From: Hamadaea tsunoensis DSM 44101
GTDB lineage: Bacteria; Actinomycetota; Actinomycetes; Mycobacteriales; Micromonosporaceae
DNA length: 64,000 nucleotides
NCBI RefSeq assembly: GCF_000428945.1
Contig: NZ_AUAX01000005.1
Location: forward strand, 62,001-126,000
Reading direction: 5' to 3'
How positions within the stretch are numbered: position 1 is the stretch's first letter; the number at the start of each line of letters is the position of its first letter. Of this stretch, positions 7,712 to 15,952 are shown one piece after another. The notes under the pieces are model-generated. The model was not told the origin of the DNA. It saw only the letters and a program-made list of their open reading frames with translations, and ran no database searches. The translations under genes and the position numbers were made by a program.

Positions 7712-8710
7712 GTGATCTCCACTGCGGGGCGGGCCCCGGACGTCGACGTCCGCCGGGCCGAGCGGCTCCTGCCGCACGAGGTGGAGCAGGTTCTGCGGCT
7801 GGCCGGGCTGGCCGGTGACGTCGACGGCGCGTACCCGCTGTCCGAGCACATCGTGCTGCACCTGAGGCACGGTGGCGAGGCGCCCGCGGTGCACCTGCTG
7901 ATCGACGACCCGGACGGCCTGGCCGGCTACGCGCACCTCGACCCCACCGACCGCGTCGCCGGACCGAGCGCCGAGCTGGTCGTGCATCCGCTGCGGCGGC
8001 GGCGCGGCCTGGGCCGCGCGCTGGTCACGGCGGCGCTGTCGGTGGCGGGCGAGCACGACCCGGAGGGCCGGCTGCGGTTGTGGTCGCACGGCGACCACCC
8101 GTCGGCCGGTGCGCTCGCGGTCTCCCTGGGGTTCCGGCGGGCCCGGGTGCTCTGGCAGATGCGCCGCTCGTTGTTCTCGCCGGTGCCGGCCCTGACCGTG
8201 CCCGAGGGCGTCTCGATCCGGGCGTTCCGGCCCGGCGCGGACGACGAAGCGTGGCTGCGGCTGAACAACCGGGCCTTCGCCGATCACCCCGACCAGGGCG
8301 CCTGGACCCTCGACGACCTGCGCGTACGCATGGCCGAGCCGTGGTTCGACCCGGACGGTTTCCTGCTGGCCGAGCGGCCGGACGGCACCCTGCTCGGCTT
8401 CCACTGGACGAAGATCCACGGCGGCCACGCGCCCGGTCTGGAGGCCGATCACCAGCACGGCCACCAGCACGATCCGATCGGCGAGGTCTACATCCTCGGC
8501 GTCGACCCGGACGCGCACGGCCTCGGGCTGGGCTCGGCGCTCACCATCGCCGGACTCGTGCACCTGCGCGGGCGCGGTCTTGACCAGGTGATGCTCTACG
8601 CGGACGAGACCAATACCGGCGCGATCGCGCTCTACCAGCGGCTCGGCTTCGTCCGCTGGGCCACCGACGCCTGCTACGAACGGCACACCCAGGCCCGCTG
8701 CGAAGCGTAG
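7712..8710 (+). CDS. mshD: Mycothiol synthase (double GNAT)
   Basis: 332 aa with two tandem GNAT acetyltransferase domains. The acetyl-CoA loops are RRRGLGRALVTAAL (about residues 93-106) and DAHGLGLGSALT in the second half. The MshD-typical segment WTKIHGGHAPG and the C-terminal NTGAIALYQRLGF are present. MshD acetylates Cys-GlcN-Ins in the last step of mycothiol synthesis in the cytosol. The gene order glnR-mshD is conserved in mycobacteria. Confidence 0.93.
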   Translation: MISTAGRAPDVDVRRAERLLPHEVEQVLRLAGLAGDVDGAYPLSEHIVLHLRHGGEAPAVHLLIDDPDGLAGYAHLDPTDRVAGPSAELVVHPLRRRRGLGRALVTAALSVAGEHDPEGRLRLWSHGDHPSAGALAVSLGFRRARVLWQMRRSLFSPVPALTVPEGVSIRAFRPGADDEAWLRLNNRAFADHPDQGAWTLDDLRVRMAEPWFDPDGFLLAERPDGTLLGFHWTKIHGGHAPGLEADHQHGHQHDPIGEVYILGVDPDAHGLGLGSALTIAGLVHLRGRGLDQVMLYADETNTGAIALYQRLGFVRWATDACYERHTQARCEA

Positions 8711-8740
8711 GCCTACGCGTACGCGTTTCTCTTCCGAAAC

Positions 8741-10297
8741 GTGACACGGCCGCGCGATTATGTGCGGATGGTCCGCGATCCATTCGTTCCGCCGGCCGCA
8801 TTCGTCTCCTATGTGGAGAGCCGCCTGCCGTCGCTCGTGCGTGGCGCCCGCCGGTACGTCGGCGATGAGCGGTTCGCCGATCAGCTCGCCCGGGACCTGC
8901 TCGCGGCGGTGGCCGTCCGATGGCCCTGGTACGCCGGCGACGTGCGGATGGCCGGACCCGTCCTGCGCCGGCGGCGGCCCGACCCGGCGGTGGTCGCCGA
9001 CAAGTTCCTGCGCAAGGCGTTCCGCGAGGGCGTACGCGACGTCGCCGACACCGATCAGCCGATCGTCCTGCTGCTCGACCCGAACGCGGAGTACCCCGAG
9101 GGACCGGCGCCCCGCACATTCCTGGAAGGCCGGCTGAGCAACACCGACGAGGCGGGCCTGCTCTGGGAGCGGGCCGCCCAGTCCGTACGCCGCCGCACGC
9201 TCATCGCCGGCGGCGTCGCGCTGATGGGCCTGGTCGTCTTCGTCAGCCGGCCCAAGCCGCAGGGCACCCCGGACGACCAGCCGCAACCGGTGCCGCAGCA
9301 GTCGGCGACCGGCGTACCGCCGGGGATCGACCTGCTGCCGAGCCTGGCCGAGCTGGCCCGGTTGCGGCCGCGGACGACGCCGCTGCCGCTGGAGATCGAC
9401 CTGGACCGGGCCGCCACCGACTTCCCCCACGGCCATCGCGCCCGCGCCATCTTCAGCCCCGCCGACCGGTCCAGCATCTTCCTGCTGGACGACGGCCGGC
9501 TCTACGCGGCCCCGGACTTCGGCGTACGCGTCGACAACACGGCCGCCCTGTCGCCCGATGGCCGCTATGTGGCGTACCGGGCGGGGCAGGTGACCCTGTT
9601 CGACGTCTCGACCGGCACCAGCCGTCCGCTGCCGGCCTCGGCCAACGTCGGTTCGCCGGTGTGGATCGACGCCACCCACCTCGTCGTCAGCGTCGTCGGC
9701 GGGGTGCAGGTGCTCTCGGTCGACGGCAAGGAGCACGGGACGATCGTGGCGGACATCGGCGACGTCCTGGTCCCGCAAGCGCCCGGGCCGAACGCCAGGT
9801 CCGGCGCGCTCGGCAGCCACCTCGTCCAGCTGCTCTCCCTCGGCGTACCGCTCGGAGCCCCGGCACGCGTACGCCAGTTCACCGCCGCCGGCCTGTCGGA
9901 CCGGCCGCTCACCGGTGACCTCGTCCCCGCAGTCGGCCTGTGGCGCGGCATCGGTTTCAGCCGTGGCACCGACCTGGACACACAGCTGCTGGTACGCCGC
10001 TGCCAGAGCAATGTGCACCTGCCGGCGGACGCCGGTGAGCCGGAGAGCGGCATCGCGGCGGTCCGGTCCAAGGCGTCCGCGGTCCTGCGGATGGCGGTCG
10101 CGACCTCGCAGACGGCGGCCGAGCGGGTCGAGCCGGCGGGCTGGCTGGACGAGGCGACGGTGCTGATCACGGCGAACTCGGCGGACGCCTCGCTCGTCAT
10201 CGCGTGGCGGATCGACACCGGGGAGCTGAGCCTGGTCAGCGTGATCAACGCGGCCGTACGCATGGCCGTCGCCGACCTCACCGACGTCGTGCAGTAG
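8741..10297 (+). CDS. Membrane protein: sigma-region-2-like N-terminus plus predicted propeller
   Basis: 518 aa. Residues ~12-60 (SYVESRLPSLVRGARRYVGD and following helix) resemble the first helices of SigE-family sigma region 2, but no DNA-binding region 4 follows. A single transmembrane helix (RRRTLIAGGVALMGLVVFV) lies at about residues 149-167, then a Pro/Gln-rich linker, then about 330 residues of short beta-strand repeats (LSPDGRYVAYRAGQVTLFD, PVWIDATHLVVSVVGGV) reminiscent of TolB/WD40 propellers. GTG 8741 or GTG 8762 could start it. Function unknown; it may be a sigma-derived sensor with an exterior domain. Confidence 0.7.
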   Translation: MTRPRDYVRMVRDPFVPPAAFVSYVESRLPSLVRGARRYVGDERFADQLARDLLAAVAVRWPWYAGDVRMAGPVLRRRRPDPAVVADKFLRKAFREGVRDVADTDQPIVLLLDPNAEYPEGPAPRTFLEGRLSNTDEAGLLWERAAQSVRRRTLIAGGVALMGLVVFVSRPKPQGTPDDQPQPVPQQSATGVPPGIDLLPSLAELARLRPRTTPLPLEIDLDRAATDFPHGHRARAIFSPADRSSIFLLDDGRLYAAPDFGVRVDNTAALSPDGRYVAYRAGQVTLFDVSTGTSRPLPASANVGSPVWIDATHLVVSVVGGVQVLSVDGKEHGTIVADIGDVLVPQAPGPNARSGALGSHLVQLLSLGVPLGAPARVRQFTAAGLSDRPLTGDLVPAVGLWRGIGFSRGTDLDTQLLVRRCQSNVHLPADAGEPESGIAAVRSKASAVLRMAVATSQTAAERVEPAGWLDEATVLITANSADASLVIAWRIDTGELSLVSVINAAVRMAVADLTDVVQ

Positions 10298-10318
10298 AGC
10301 CGTCGAGCGCGGGGGCGC

Positions 10319-11485
10319 TCAGCCGAAGGCGGCGAGCCCGGTCAGCTTCTGGCCCAGCACGAGCTGGTGGATCTCGGCCGTGCCCTCGTAGGTCAGCACG
10401 CTCTCCAGGTTGTTGGCGTGCCGCATCACCGGGTACTCACCGGAGATCCCGTTCGCGCCGAGGATCGTCCGGCAGGTACGCGCGATCCCGATCGCCTCGC
10501 GGGTGCTGTTCAGCTTGGCCAGGCTGACCATGTCGGGCGTCATCGTGCCGGCGTCGGCCATCCGGCCCAGGTGCAGCGCCACCAGCAGGCCCTTCTGCAG
10601 CTCGACCGCCATGTCGGCGAGCTTGGCCTGGGTCAGCTGGAAGGCCGCGATCGGCTTGCCGAACTGTTCCCGGTCGCGCGCGTACGCCAGAGCCGTCGAC
10701 AGGCAGTCCCGGGCGGCGCCGAGGGCCCCCCAGGCGATCCCGTAACGGGCCTCGGTCAGGCACGAGAGCGGTGCTCGCAAACCCTTCGCGCCGGGCAGGA
10801 CCGCCGTTTCCGGTACGCGTACCCCGTCGAGCACGATCTCGCCGGTCAGGCTGGCCCGCAGCGACATCTTGTTCGTGATCTCGTTCACCGTCACGCCGTC
10901 GGTGCCGGCCGGAACCGCGAAGCCCCGTACGCCCTGGCCGTCGACCTGTGCCCAGATGACGAGCACGTCGGCGACCGGGGCGTTGGTGATCCAGGTCTTG
11001 ACGCCGTTCAGTTCCCAGCCGCCCTCGACCGCCTTCGCCCGGGTCCGCATCGAAGCCGGGTCGGAGCCGTGGTCGGGCTCGGTCAGGCCGAAGCTGCCGA
11101 TCGCCTCGCCGGCCGCCATCCGGGGCAGCCAGTGCTCGCGCTGCTCGTCGGAGCCGAACCGGTGGATCGCCTCCATCGCGAGCGAGCCCTGGACGCTGAC
11201 CAGCGAGCGCAGGCCCGAATCGGCCGCCTCCAGTTCCAGGCACGCCAGCCCGTACGCGACCGCGGACATTCCCGGGCAGCCGTGCCCCTCGATCCGCATG
11301 CCGAGCAGGCCGTGCTCGCCGAAGACGCGGGCCAGCTCACGGGCCGGGAGGTCGCCCGCGGCGTACCAGCCGGCGATGTGCGGGCGGACCCTGCGGTCCA
11401 GCAGCGCGCGGACGGAGTCGCGGATCGCGAGCTCGTCGTCGCTGAGCAAGGAGTCGATCTTCAGGATGTCGAGCGGGTCGGACAT
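10319..11485 (-). CDS. Acyl-CoA dehydrogenase, glutaryl-CoA dehydrogenase-like
   Basis: 388 aa, three-domain acyl-CoA dehydrogenase. It has the flavin-binding FGLTEPDHGSDP and ITNAPVADVLVIWAQ segments. Catalytic base Glu367 lies in TYEGTAEIHQ, near the C-terminus as in short-chain and glutaryl-CoA enzymes. The SLVSVQGSLAMEAIHRFG segment resembles glutaryl-CoA dehydrogenase, which oxidises and decarboxylates glutaryl-CoA to crotonyl-CoA. Substrate is inferred from similarity only. ATG 11485 is 1 nt from the stop of the next upstream gene, so the two are an operon. Confidence 0.85.
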   Translation of the reverse strand: MSDPLDILKIDSLLSDDELAIRDSVRALLDRRVRPHIAGWYAAGDLPARELARVFGEHGLLGMRIEGHGCPGMSAVAYGLACLELEAADSGLRSLVSVQGSLAMEAIHRFGSDEQREHWLPRMAAGEAIGSFGLTEPDHGSDPASMRTRAKAVEGGWELNGVKTWITNAPVADVLVIWAQVDGQGVRGFAVPAGTDGVTVNEITNKMSLRASLTGEIVLDGVRVPETAVLPGAKGLRAPLSCLTEARYGIAWGALGAARDCLSTALAYARDREQFGKPIAAFQLTQAKLADMAVELQKGLLVALHLGRMADAGTMTPDMVSLAKLNSTREAIGIARTCRTILGANGISGEYPVMRHANNLESVLTYEGTAEIHQLVLGQKLTGLAAFG

Positions 11486-11486
11486 G

Positions 11487-11777
11487 TCAGAGCACCAGGA
11501 CCCGGGCGTGGATCTGGTGGCGCTGCTGCAGGGCCGCGCGCAGCGCCCGGTGCAGGCCGTCCTCCAGGTACATCGCGCCCTCCCACTGGACGACGTGCGG
11601 GAACAGGTCCCCGTAGAACGTCGAGTCCTCCGCCAGCAGCTTGTCCAGCGCCAGCTCACGCTTGGTCGTGACCAGCTGGTCGAGCCGCACCGGCCGGGGC
11701 GGGATCTCCGACCACTGCTTCAAGGAGTAGCCGTGCTCGGGATAGGGACGCCCGTCACGCACACCTCTGAAGATCAC
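11487..11777 (-). CDS. Small actinobacterial ParB/VapB-like conserved protein
   Basis: 96 aa. Contains PRPVRLDQLVTTKREL, LAEDSTFYGDLFPHVVQW and YLEDGLHRALRAALQQ. The EDGLHR element resembles the DGxHR motif of ParB/sulfiredoxin-fold proteins. Relatives are, as I recall, labelled VapB-family antitoxin in actinobacterial annotation, but no toxin gene lies beside it. It abuts the acyl-CoA dehydrogenase gene by 1 nt. Function unknown. Confidence 0.7.
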   Translation of the reverse strand: MIFRGVRDGRPYPEHGYSLKQWSEIPPRPVRLDQLVTTKRELALDKLLAEDSTFYGDLFPHVVQWEGAMYLEDGLHRALRAALQQRHQIHARVLVL

Positions 11778-11886
11778 CGTTGCCCCCTCCCGCGGGCCGC
11801 ACCCCTGCGGCGGACCGGCGTCACCCAGGCGCCGGTCACCGTGTCACCCTAACCGCATCCGACCACCGTGGCGTCGACCGCCTTGG

Positions 11887-12720
11887 CTAAGCCGGCAAGC
11901 CCAGCATCGTGCGCGCCTCGACCGGGGTCAACGCCGGCCGCTGTGCGAGCCGGGCGAAACCAGCCGCGCGGGCGACGAGCTGGGCATTCGACTCGACGGG
12001 CCGGCCGCGCTCGTAGGTGACGGTGTCCTCCATGCCGACCCGCAGGTGCCCGCCGGCCGACAGCGACGCCAGCAGGACGGGCAGGGTGGCGCGGCCGATG
12101 CCGGTCGCCGAGAAGGTCGTCCCGGCGGGCAGGTCGGCCAGCGCGGTCGTGCAGGCGACCAGGGCCGCCGTCGTCCCCGGCATCCCGCCCGGCACGCCCA
12201 TCACGAAGTCGACGTGCACGTGGCCGCCGGCGGGCAGGCCGTACTTGTCGAGCAGGCGCTGGAGGGCCCACAGGTGGCCGAGGTCGAAGATCTCGTACTC
12301 CGGCACGATGCCGCGCTCCTGCATCCGGGTGTGCAGGTCGACGATGAACTCCCAGCGGTTGAGGAAGACGTCCTCGCCGAAGTTGACCGTGCCCATCGTG
12401 CAGCTGGCCATGTCCGGCGCCGCCTCCAGGACGGCCAGCCGGTCGGCCTCGGGGTCGTGCACCGATCCGCCGGTCGACAGCTGCACGATCAGGCTGGTGT
12501 TCGCCCGCAGCGCCGCCACGGTGTCGCGCAGCCGGCCCAGGTCGAGCGTGGGCTGGGCGGCGGCGTCGCGGATGTGCACGTGCACGACGCTCGCGCCGAC
12601 GGCCTCACACTCCTTCGCCGTCTCGACCAGCTCGTCGAGGGTGACCGGCAGGGCGGGCACGTCGGCCTTGGCCGACTCCGCGCCGGTGGGCGCGACCGTG
12701 ATCAACGTCGGTGTCGTCAT
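11887..12720 (-). CDS. BKACE-family (DUF849) beta-keto acid cleavage enzyme
   Basis: 277 aa TIM-barrel enzyme. The metal-binding VHVHIRD (about residues 46-52), IVQLSTGGS, PEYEIFDLGHLW and GHLRVGMED are the hallmarks of BKACE enzymes. These condense a beta-keto acid with acetyl-CoA to give acetoacetate and a CoA ester; the founding member, Kce, acts on 3-keto-5-aminohexanoate in lysine fermentation. The substrate here cannot be read from sequence. ATG 12720 is preferred to GTG 12726. It stands alone between the acyl-CoA dehydrogenase pair and ygfZ. Confidence 0.88.
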   Translation of the reverse strand: MTTPTLITVAPTGAESAKADVPALPVTLDELVETAKECEAVGASVVHVHIRDAAAQPTLDLGRLRDTVAALRANTSLIVQLSTGGSVHDPEADRLAVLEAAPDMASCTMGTVNFGEDVFLNRWEFIVDLHTRMQERGIVPEYEIFDLGHLWALQRLLDKYGLPAGGHVHVDFVMGVPGGMPGTTAALVACTTALADLPAGTTFSATGIGRATLPVLLASLSAGGHLRVGMEDTVTYERGRPVESNAQLVARAAGFARLAQRPALTPVEARTMLGLPA

Positions 12721-12751
12721 GGGCACATCCTGCCAGGTCAGCGGAAGAAAT

Positions 12752-13792
12752 CTAGTCCGGGTCGATCGCGGCCGAAGATTCTCCGACCAACAGGGGTGCT
12801 TCGTCGGAGATATTCCGCTTCACCACCGCCAGCGCGATCTGGCCCAGCTCGTGGTGGCGTACGGCGGTGCCGACGAAACCGACCGCGCGGCCGTCGCTCG
12901 TCACCGGCGTCCCCGCCGCCGGCAGCTCGTCCGACGCGATCCCGTCCAGGTGCAGCAGCGCGAGGCGGCGCGGCGGCCGGCCCAGGTTGTGCACCCGCGC
13001 CACCGTCTCCTGCCCCCGGTAGCAGCCCTTCTCCAGGTGCACGCCGTCCGCGATCAGATCGACCTCCGCGGGCAGCGTCTTGTGATCGGTCTCCAGCCCC
13101 TGCCGGGCCCGCCGTGCCTCCACCCGCATCGCCTCGTACGCCCAGAGCCCGGCCCGGGGGACGTCCAGCTTCTCGATCACGGCGTCGGCCGACGCGCGGG
13201 GCACGACGAGATCGATGCCGAACCCGTCGCGCCGCGCCCAGCCGCCGAAGGCGGGCGTCACCGCGTACACGCTGGTGGGAAGGGGAGGAACGGTGCCCGC
13301 CGCGAACTTGGGACCGGGCACTTCCCCGACCCGCGCGGGCGCCAGGTCCAGGACCTGGGCCGCGGCGGGGCCGACGAGCGAGAGCAGCGCCCACTCGGCG
13401 GTGACGTCCTGGGGCTCGACGCGCAGCAGGAAGCGCATGCGGTTGAGGAAGTCGAGCAGCGGGGCCTGATCGCCGGGCTCGACGTCGAGCCAGGTGGTCC
13501 CGCCGTCCTCGGTGACCCCGGCGACGTGCTCGACGTGCCCGTGCGGGGAGAGGAAGAGCGTCCGCGTGCCCTGCCCGGCGGCGAGCGCCGTGAGGTGCTG
13601 CGTCGAGATGTCGTGCAGCCAGCTCAGCCGGTCCGCGCCGGGAACGGCGACGATGCCGCGGTGCGAGCGGTCGACGATGCCGACCTCGTTCGCGAGCAGG
13701 CGCTGCTCGCGGACCGGATCACCGAAATGCGCCGGTACGCCGGAGTCGCGCGAGCCGGGGTCGAGATCGTCGATGAGGATGGGCTTGGTCAT
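12752..13792 (-). CDS. ygfZ: Folate-binding YgfZ/CAF17-like protein
   Basis: 346 aa of the GcvT/YgfZ family. The family motif KGCYRGQE is at residues 255-262, with conserved Cys257. YgfZ binds tetrahydrofolate and supports assembly or repair of certain Fe-S proteins. The ATG at 13792 overlaps the stop of the upstream fur gene (ATGA), and AAGGGG precedes it. A homologue sits at the same place near pabC in mycobacteria (Rv0811c). Confidence 0.9.
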   Translation of the reverse strand: MTKPILIDDLDPGSRDSGVPAHFGDPVREQRLLANEVGIVDRSHRGIVAVPGADRLSWLHDISTQHLTALAAGQGTRTLFLSPHGHVEHVAGVTEDGGTTWLDVEPGDQAPLLDFLNRMRFLLRVEPQDVTAEWALLSLVGPAAAQVLDLAPARVGEVPGPKFAAGTVPPLPTSVYAVTPAFGGWARRDGFGIDLVVPRASADAVIEKLDVPRAGLWAYEAMRVEARRARQGLETDHKTLPAEVDLIADGVHLEKGCYRGQETVARVHNLGRPPRRLALLHLDGIASDELPAAGTPVTSDGRAVGFVGTAVRHHELGQIALAVVKRNISDEAPLLVGESSAAIDPD

Positions 13793-14196
13793 TGGCACCC
13801 CTTGCACGTTCCGAACAGGGCGACGTGGCCTACGTCAAGGTTGAAGCCGCGCTCGGCGCGCAGCGAGTGGGCCAGCGGCGTGACCGAGTCCACCGGCAGC
13901 TCCTGGACCGATCCGCAGGCCCGGCAGACCAGGTGCACGTGGCTGTCCTCGGCGGCGTGGAAGGTGGGCGCGCCGTGCGACAGGTGCGCGTGCGTGACCA
14001 GCCCGAGGTCTTCCAGCAGCTCCAGGGTCCGGTAGATGGTGGTGATGTTCACACCGGCGGCCACGGAGTTGACCTTGGCATGGATCTCGTCGGGCGTGGC
14101 GTGGCCGAGCTCCAGCACCGCCTCCAGGACCAGTTGGCGCTGGGCGGTCAGCCGCAGGCCGCGTTCCTTCAGGGCGCGGGTCAGAGCATCGGGCAC
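13789..14196 (-). CDS. Fur-family transcriptional repressor
   Basis: 135 aa. N-terminal winged helix (TAQRQLVLEAVLEL, NITTIYRTLELLEDLGLV) and C-terminal metal domain with HAAEDSHVHLVC, a Cys-x2-Cys (CRAC) and a terminal CKGC, which together give a structural zinc site. GTG 14196 is the best start. Metal specificity (Fe, Zn or Ni) cannot be decided. It is translationally coupled to ygfZ by a 4-nt overlap, linking metal sensing to Fe-S maintenance, and is divergent from pabC. Confidence 0.9.
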   Translation of the reverse strand: MPDALTRALKERGLRLTAQRQLVLEAVLELGHATPDEIHAKVNSVAAGVNITTIYRTLELLEDLGLVTHAHLSHGAPTFHAAEDSHVHLVCRACGSVQELPVDSVTPLAHSLRAERGFNLDVGHVALFGTCKGCQ

Positions 14197-14265
14197 GCCG
14201 CCAATGGTAGGCCCCTTCGCCGGGACGGCCGCACGTCCGCGGTCCCGGGGCCGACGGCGAGGATC

Positions 14266-14271
14266 TACGCT
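14266..14271 (+). promoter_or_regulatory. -10 box of leaderless pabC
   Basis: TACGCT followed by 6 nt and the GTG start of pabC, without a Shine-Dalgarno sequence. Confidence 0.45.
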
Positions 14272-14277
14272 GCGAAG

Positions 14278-15117
14278 GTGACCTTGACTGCGCTGGCCGT
14301 TCTCGGCCGTGGCCTCGTCGACCCCGCCACCCCGCTGCTGCGCGCCGACGATCTCGGCGTACTGCGGGGGGACGGGATCTTCGAGACGATGCACGTCCGC
14401 TCCGGCAAGCCCTGGCTGCTCGACGAGCACCTGGCCCGGATGGCCCGCTCGGCCCGTCGGATGGAGCTGGCCCTGCCGCCCGAGGAGCAGTTGCGGGAGC
14501 TGGCCGAGGTCGCCTGCTCGGCCGCCGACCCGGCGATCGAGAACACGCTCCGGCTGGTCTGCACCCGCGGCCCCGAGGGCGCCGATACCGTCACCTGCTT
14601 CGCCGGCATCGCCCCGGTGACCCAGGCCTCGGTCACGCCGCGTACGCGGGGGGTGTCGGTCAACACCATCTCCCTCGGATTCACGGCCGGCGCCCGCGGC
14701 GACGCGCCCTGGCTGCTCGGCGGGGTCAAATCGCTGTCGTACGCGGTGAACATGGCCTCCCAGCGCTGGGCGCTCAGCCAGGGCGTGGACGACGTGCTGT
14801 GGCTGTCGGCGGACGGCTTCGTCCTCGAGGCGCCGACGTCCACCCTCGTGTGGCGCAGCGGCGACCGGCTGCTGACCGTGCCCGTCGACGCGACGGGAAT
14901 CCTGCCCGGCACCACCGCCCGGCACCTGCTCGACCGCTCGTTCGAGCTGGACCTGGCGGCCGGCGAGGAGATGATCACCGCCGCCGCGCTGACCGCGGCG
15001 TCGGGCGCCTGGCTGCTGTCGAGCGTCCGGGGCATCGCGGAGATCCGGTCGCTGGACGGGGTCGCCCTGCCGGCCTCGCCGGACACCGCCCGGATCCGTT
15101 CCCTCCTCGGCTTCTAA
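14278..15117 (+). CDS. pabC: Aminodeoxychorismate lyase / class IV PLP aminotransferase
   Basis: 279 aa fold-type IV PLP enzyme. The Schiff-base lysine is probably Lys151 in GGVKSLSYAVNM. LRGDGIFETMHV near residue 29 and LEAPTSTLVW are typical. PabC converts 4-amino-4-deoxychorismate to p-aminobenzoate and pyruvate for folate synthesis. A D-amino-acid or branched-chain aminotransferase is the alternative, but the position beside ygfZ matches mycobacterial Rv0811c-Rv0812 (pabC). Confidence 0.82.
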   Translation: MTLTALAVLGRGLVDPATPLLRADDLGVLRGDGIFETMHVRSGKPWLLDEHLARMARSARRMELALPPEEQLRELAEVACSAADPAIENTLRLVCTRGPEGADTVTCFAGIAPVTQASVTPRTRGVSVNTISLGFTAGARGDAPWLLGGVKSLSYAVNMASQRWALSQGVDDVLWLSADGFVLEAPTSTLVWRSGDRLLTVPVDATGILPGTTARHLLDRSFELDLAAGEEMITAAALTAASGAWLLSSVRGIAEIRSLDGVALPASPDTARIRSLLGF

Positions 15118-15134
15118 GAGCTCTGAACGACCGT

Positions 15135-15140
15135 TAGGCT
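15135..15140 (+). promoter_or_regulatory. -10 box of the leaderless NUDIX gene
   Basis: TAGGCT followed by 6 nt (TCGGAC) and the ATG at 15147. There is no ribosome-binding sequence. Confidence 0.5.
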
Positions 15141-15146
15141 TCGGAC

Positions 15147-15770
15147 ATGACCTCCGCGGGCGATCCGTTCTCCGGCGTACCGGCGAGCGACCAGGCGTAC
15201 TTCGAGCGCATGGCGGCCGAGTTCGCGGCGTCGGGGCGGCCGGCGAGCGTGCCCCGGCAGGCGTCGACGGTCGTGCTCATGCGTACCGACGGGCAGGTTC
15301 TGCTCATGCGCCGGGCGATGGGGATGGTGTTCGGCGGTCGCTGGGCCTTCCCCGGCGGCAGCGTCGATCCGGCCGACCGGGTCGCGGACGAGCTGGAGAC
15401 CGCCGCCAACGCCGCGCTCCGCGAGGTACGCGAGGAGACCGGCTACGAGCTCGACCGGGCCGACCTGATCCCGTGGTCGCGCTGGCTGACCCCGGATTTC
15501 GAGCCGCGCCGCTTCGACACCTATTTCTTCGTCGGGGCGCTGCGCTCGGCGGCCGAGGTGGTCGACGACTCCGGCGAGGCCGAGGCGCACCTGTGGATCA
15601 TGCCGGCCGACGCGGTGACCAGGTACGCCAGCGGTGAGCTGTCGATGCTGCCGCCGACCGCGGTGACCCTGCGGGAGCTGGCCGGCCACGGCACCATCGA
15701 CGCGGTACGCGCCGAAGCGGTCCACCACGATCTCGCGCAGCCGATCATCCCGGGCCTGCGGCTCGGCTGA
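15147..15770 (+). CDS. NUDIX hydrolase, NUDT19/CoA-pyrophosphatase-like
   Basis: 207 aa. It has FPGGSVDPADR followed by a spaced Nudix box ending REVREETGYEL, so the box carries an insertion relative to the canonical Gx5Ex7REUxEExGU. This layout is seen in NUDT19-type CoA or acyl-CoA diphosphatases. Substrate unproven. Leaderless by appearance, monocistronic. Confidence 0.85.
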   Translation: MTSAGDPFSGVPASDQAYFERMAAEFAASGRPASVPRQASTVVLMRTDGQVLLMRRAMGMVFGGRWAFPGGSVDPADRVADELETAANAALREVREETGYELDRADLIPWSRWLTPDFEPRRFDTYFFVGALRSAAEVVDDSGEAEAHLWIMPADAVTRYASGELSMLPPTAVTLRELAGHGTIDAVRAEAVHHDLAQPIIPGLRLG

Positions 15771-15952
15771 CCTGCGGTTTGCCGCAGGTGTTTTCGGGGC
15801 ATCCATCGACCGTCCGTTGTTCCCGCCCGCGTGCGCCGATCATGTCCGAGCAAGGACTTTCGACTGTCGTACGCGGCCCGTACCTTTAGGTGACACACGG
15901 CGGAGAAGGGACCCCCGATGAAGGCGTGCGTGACGAGGCAGGAGTGCCAGCG

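Noticed and set aside
6842-10018. A 1058-codon open frame on the minus strand
   Set aside because: It runs antisense to glnR, mshD and the propeller protein, has the low-complexity Arg/Gly/Asp/Val composition of a GC-rich shadow frame, and matches no family.
11487-11777. Toxin-antitoxin module (VapB-like protein)
   Set aside because: No PIN-domain or other toxin lies beside it; the neighbour is an acyl-CoA dehydrogenase. The VapB label rests on family naming only.
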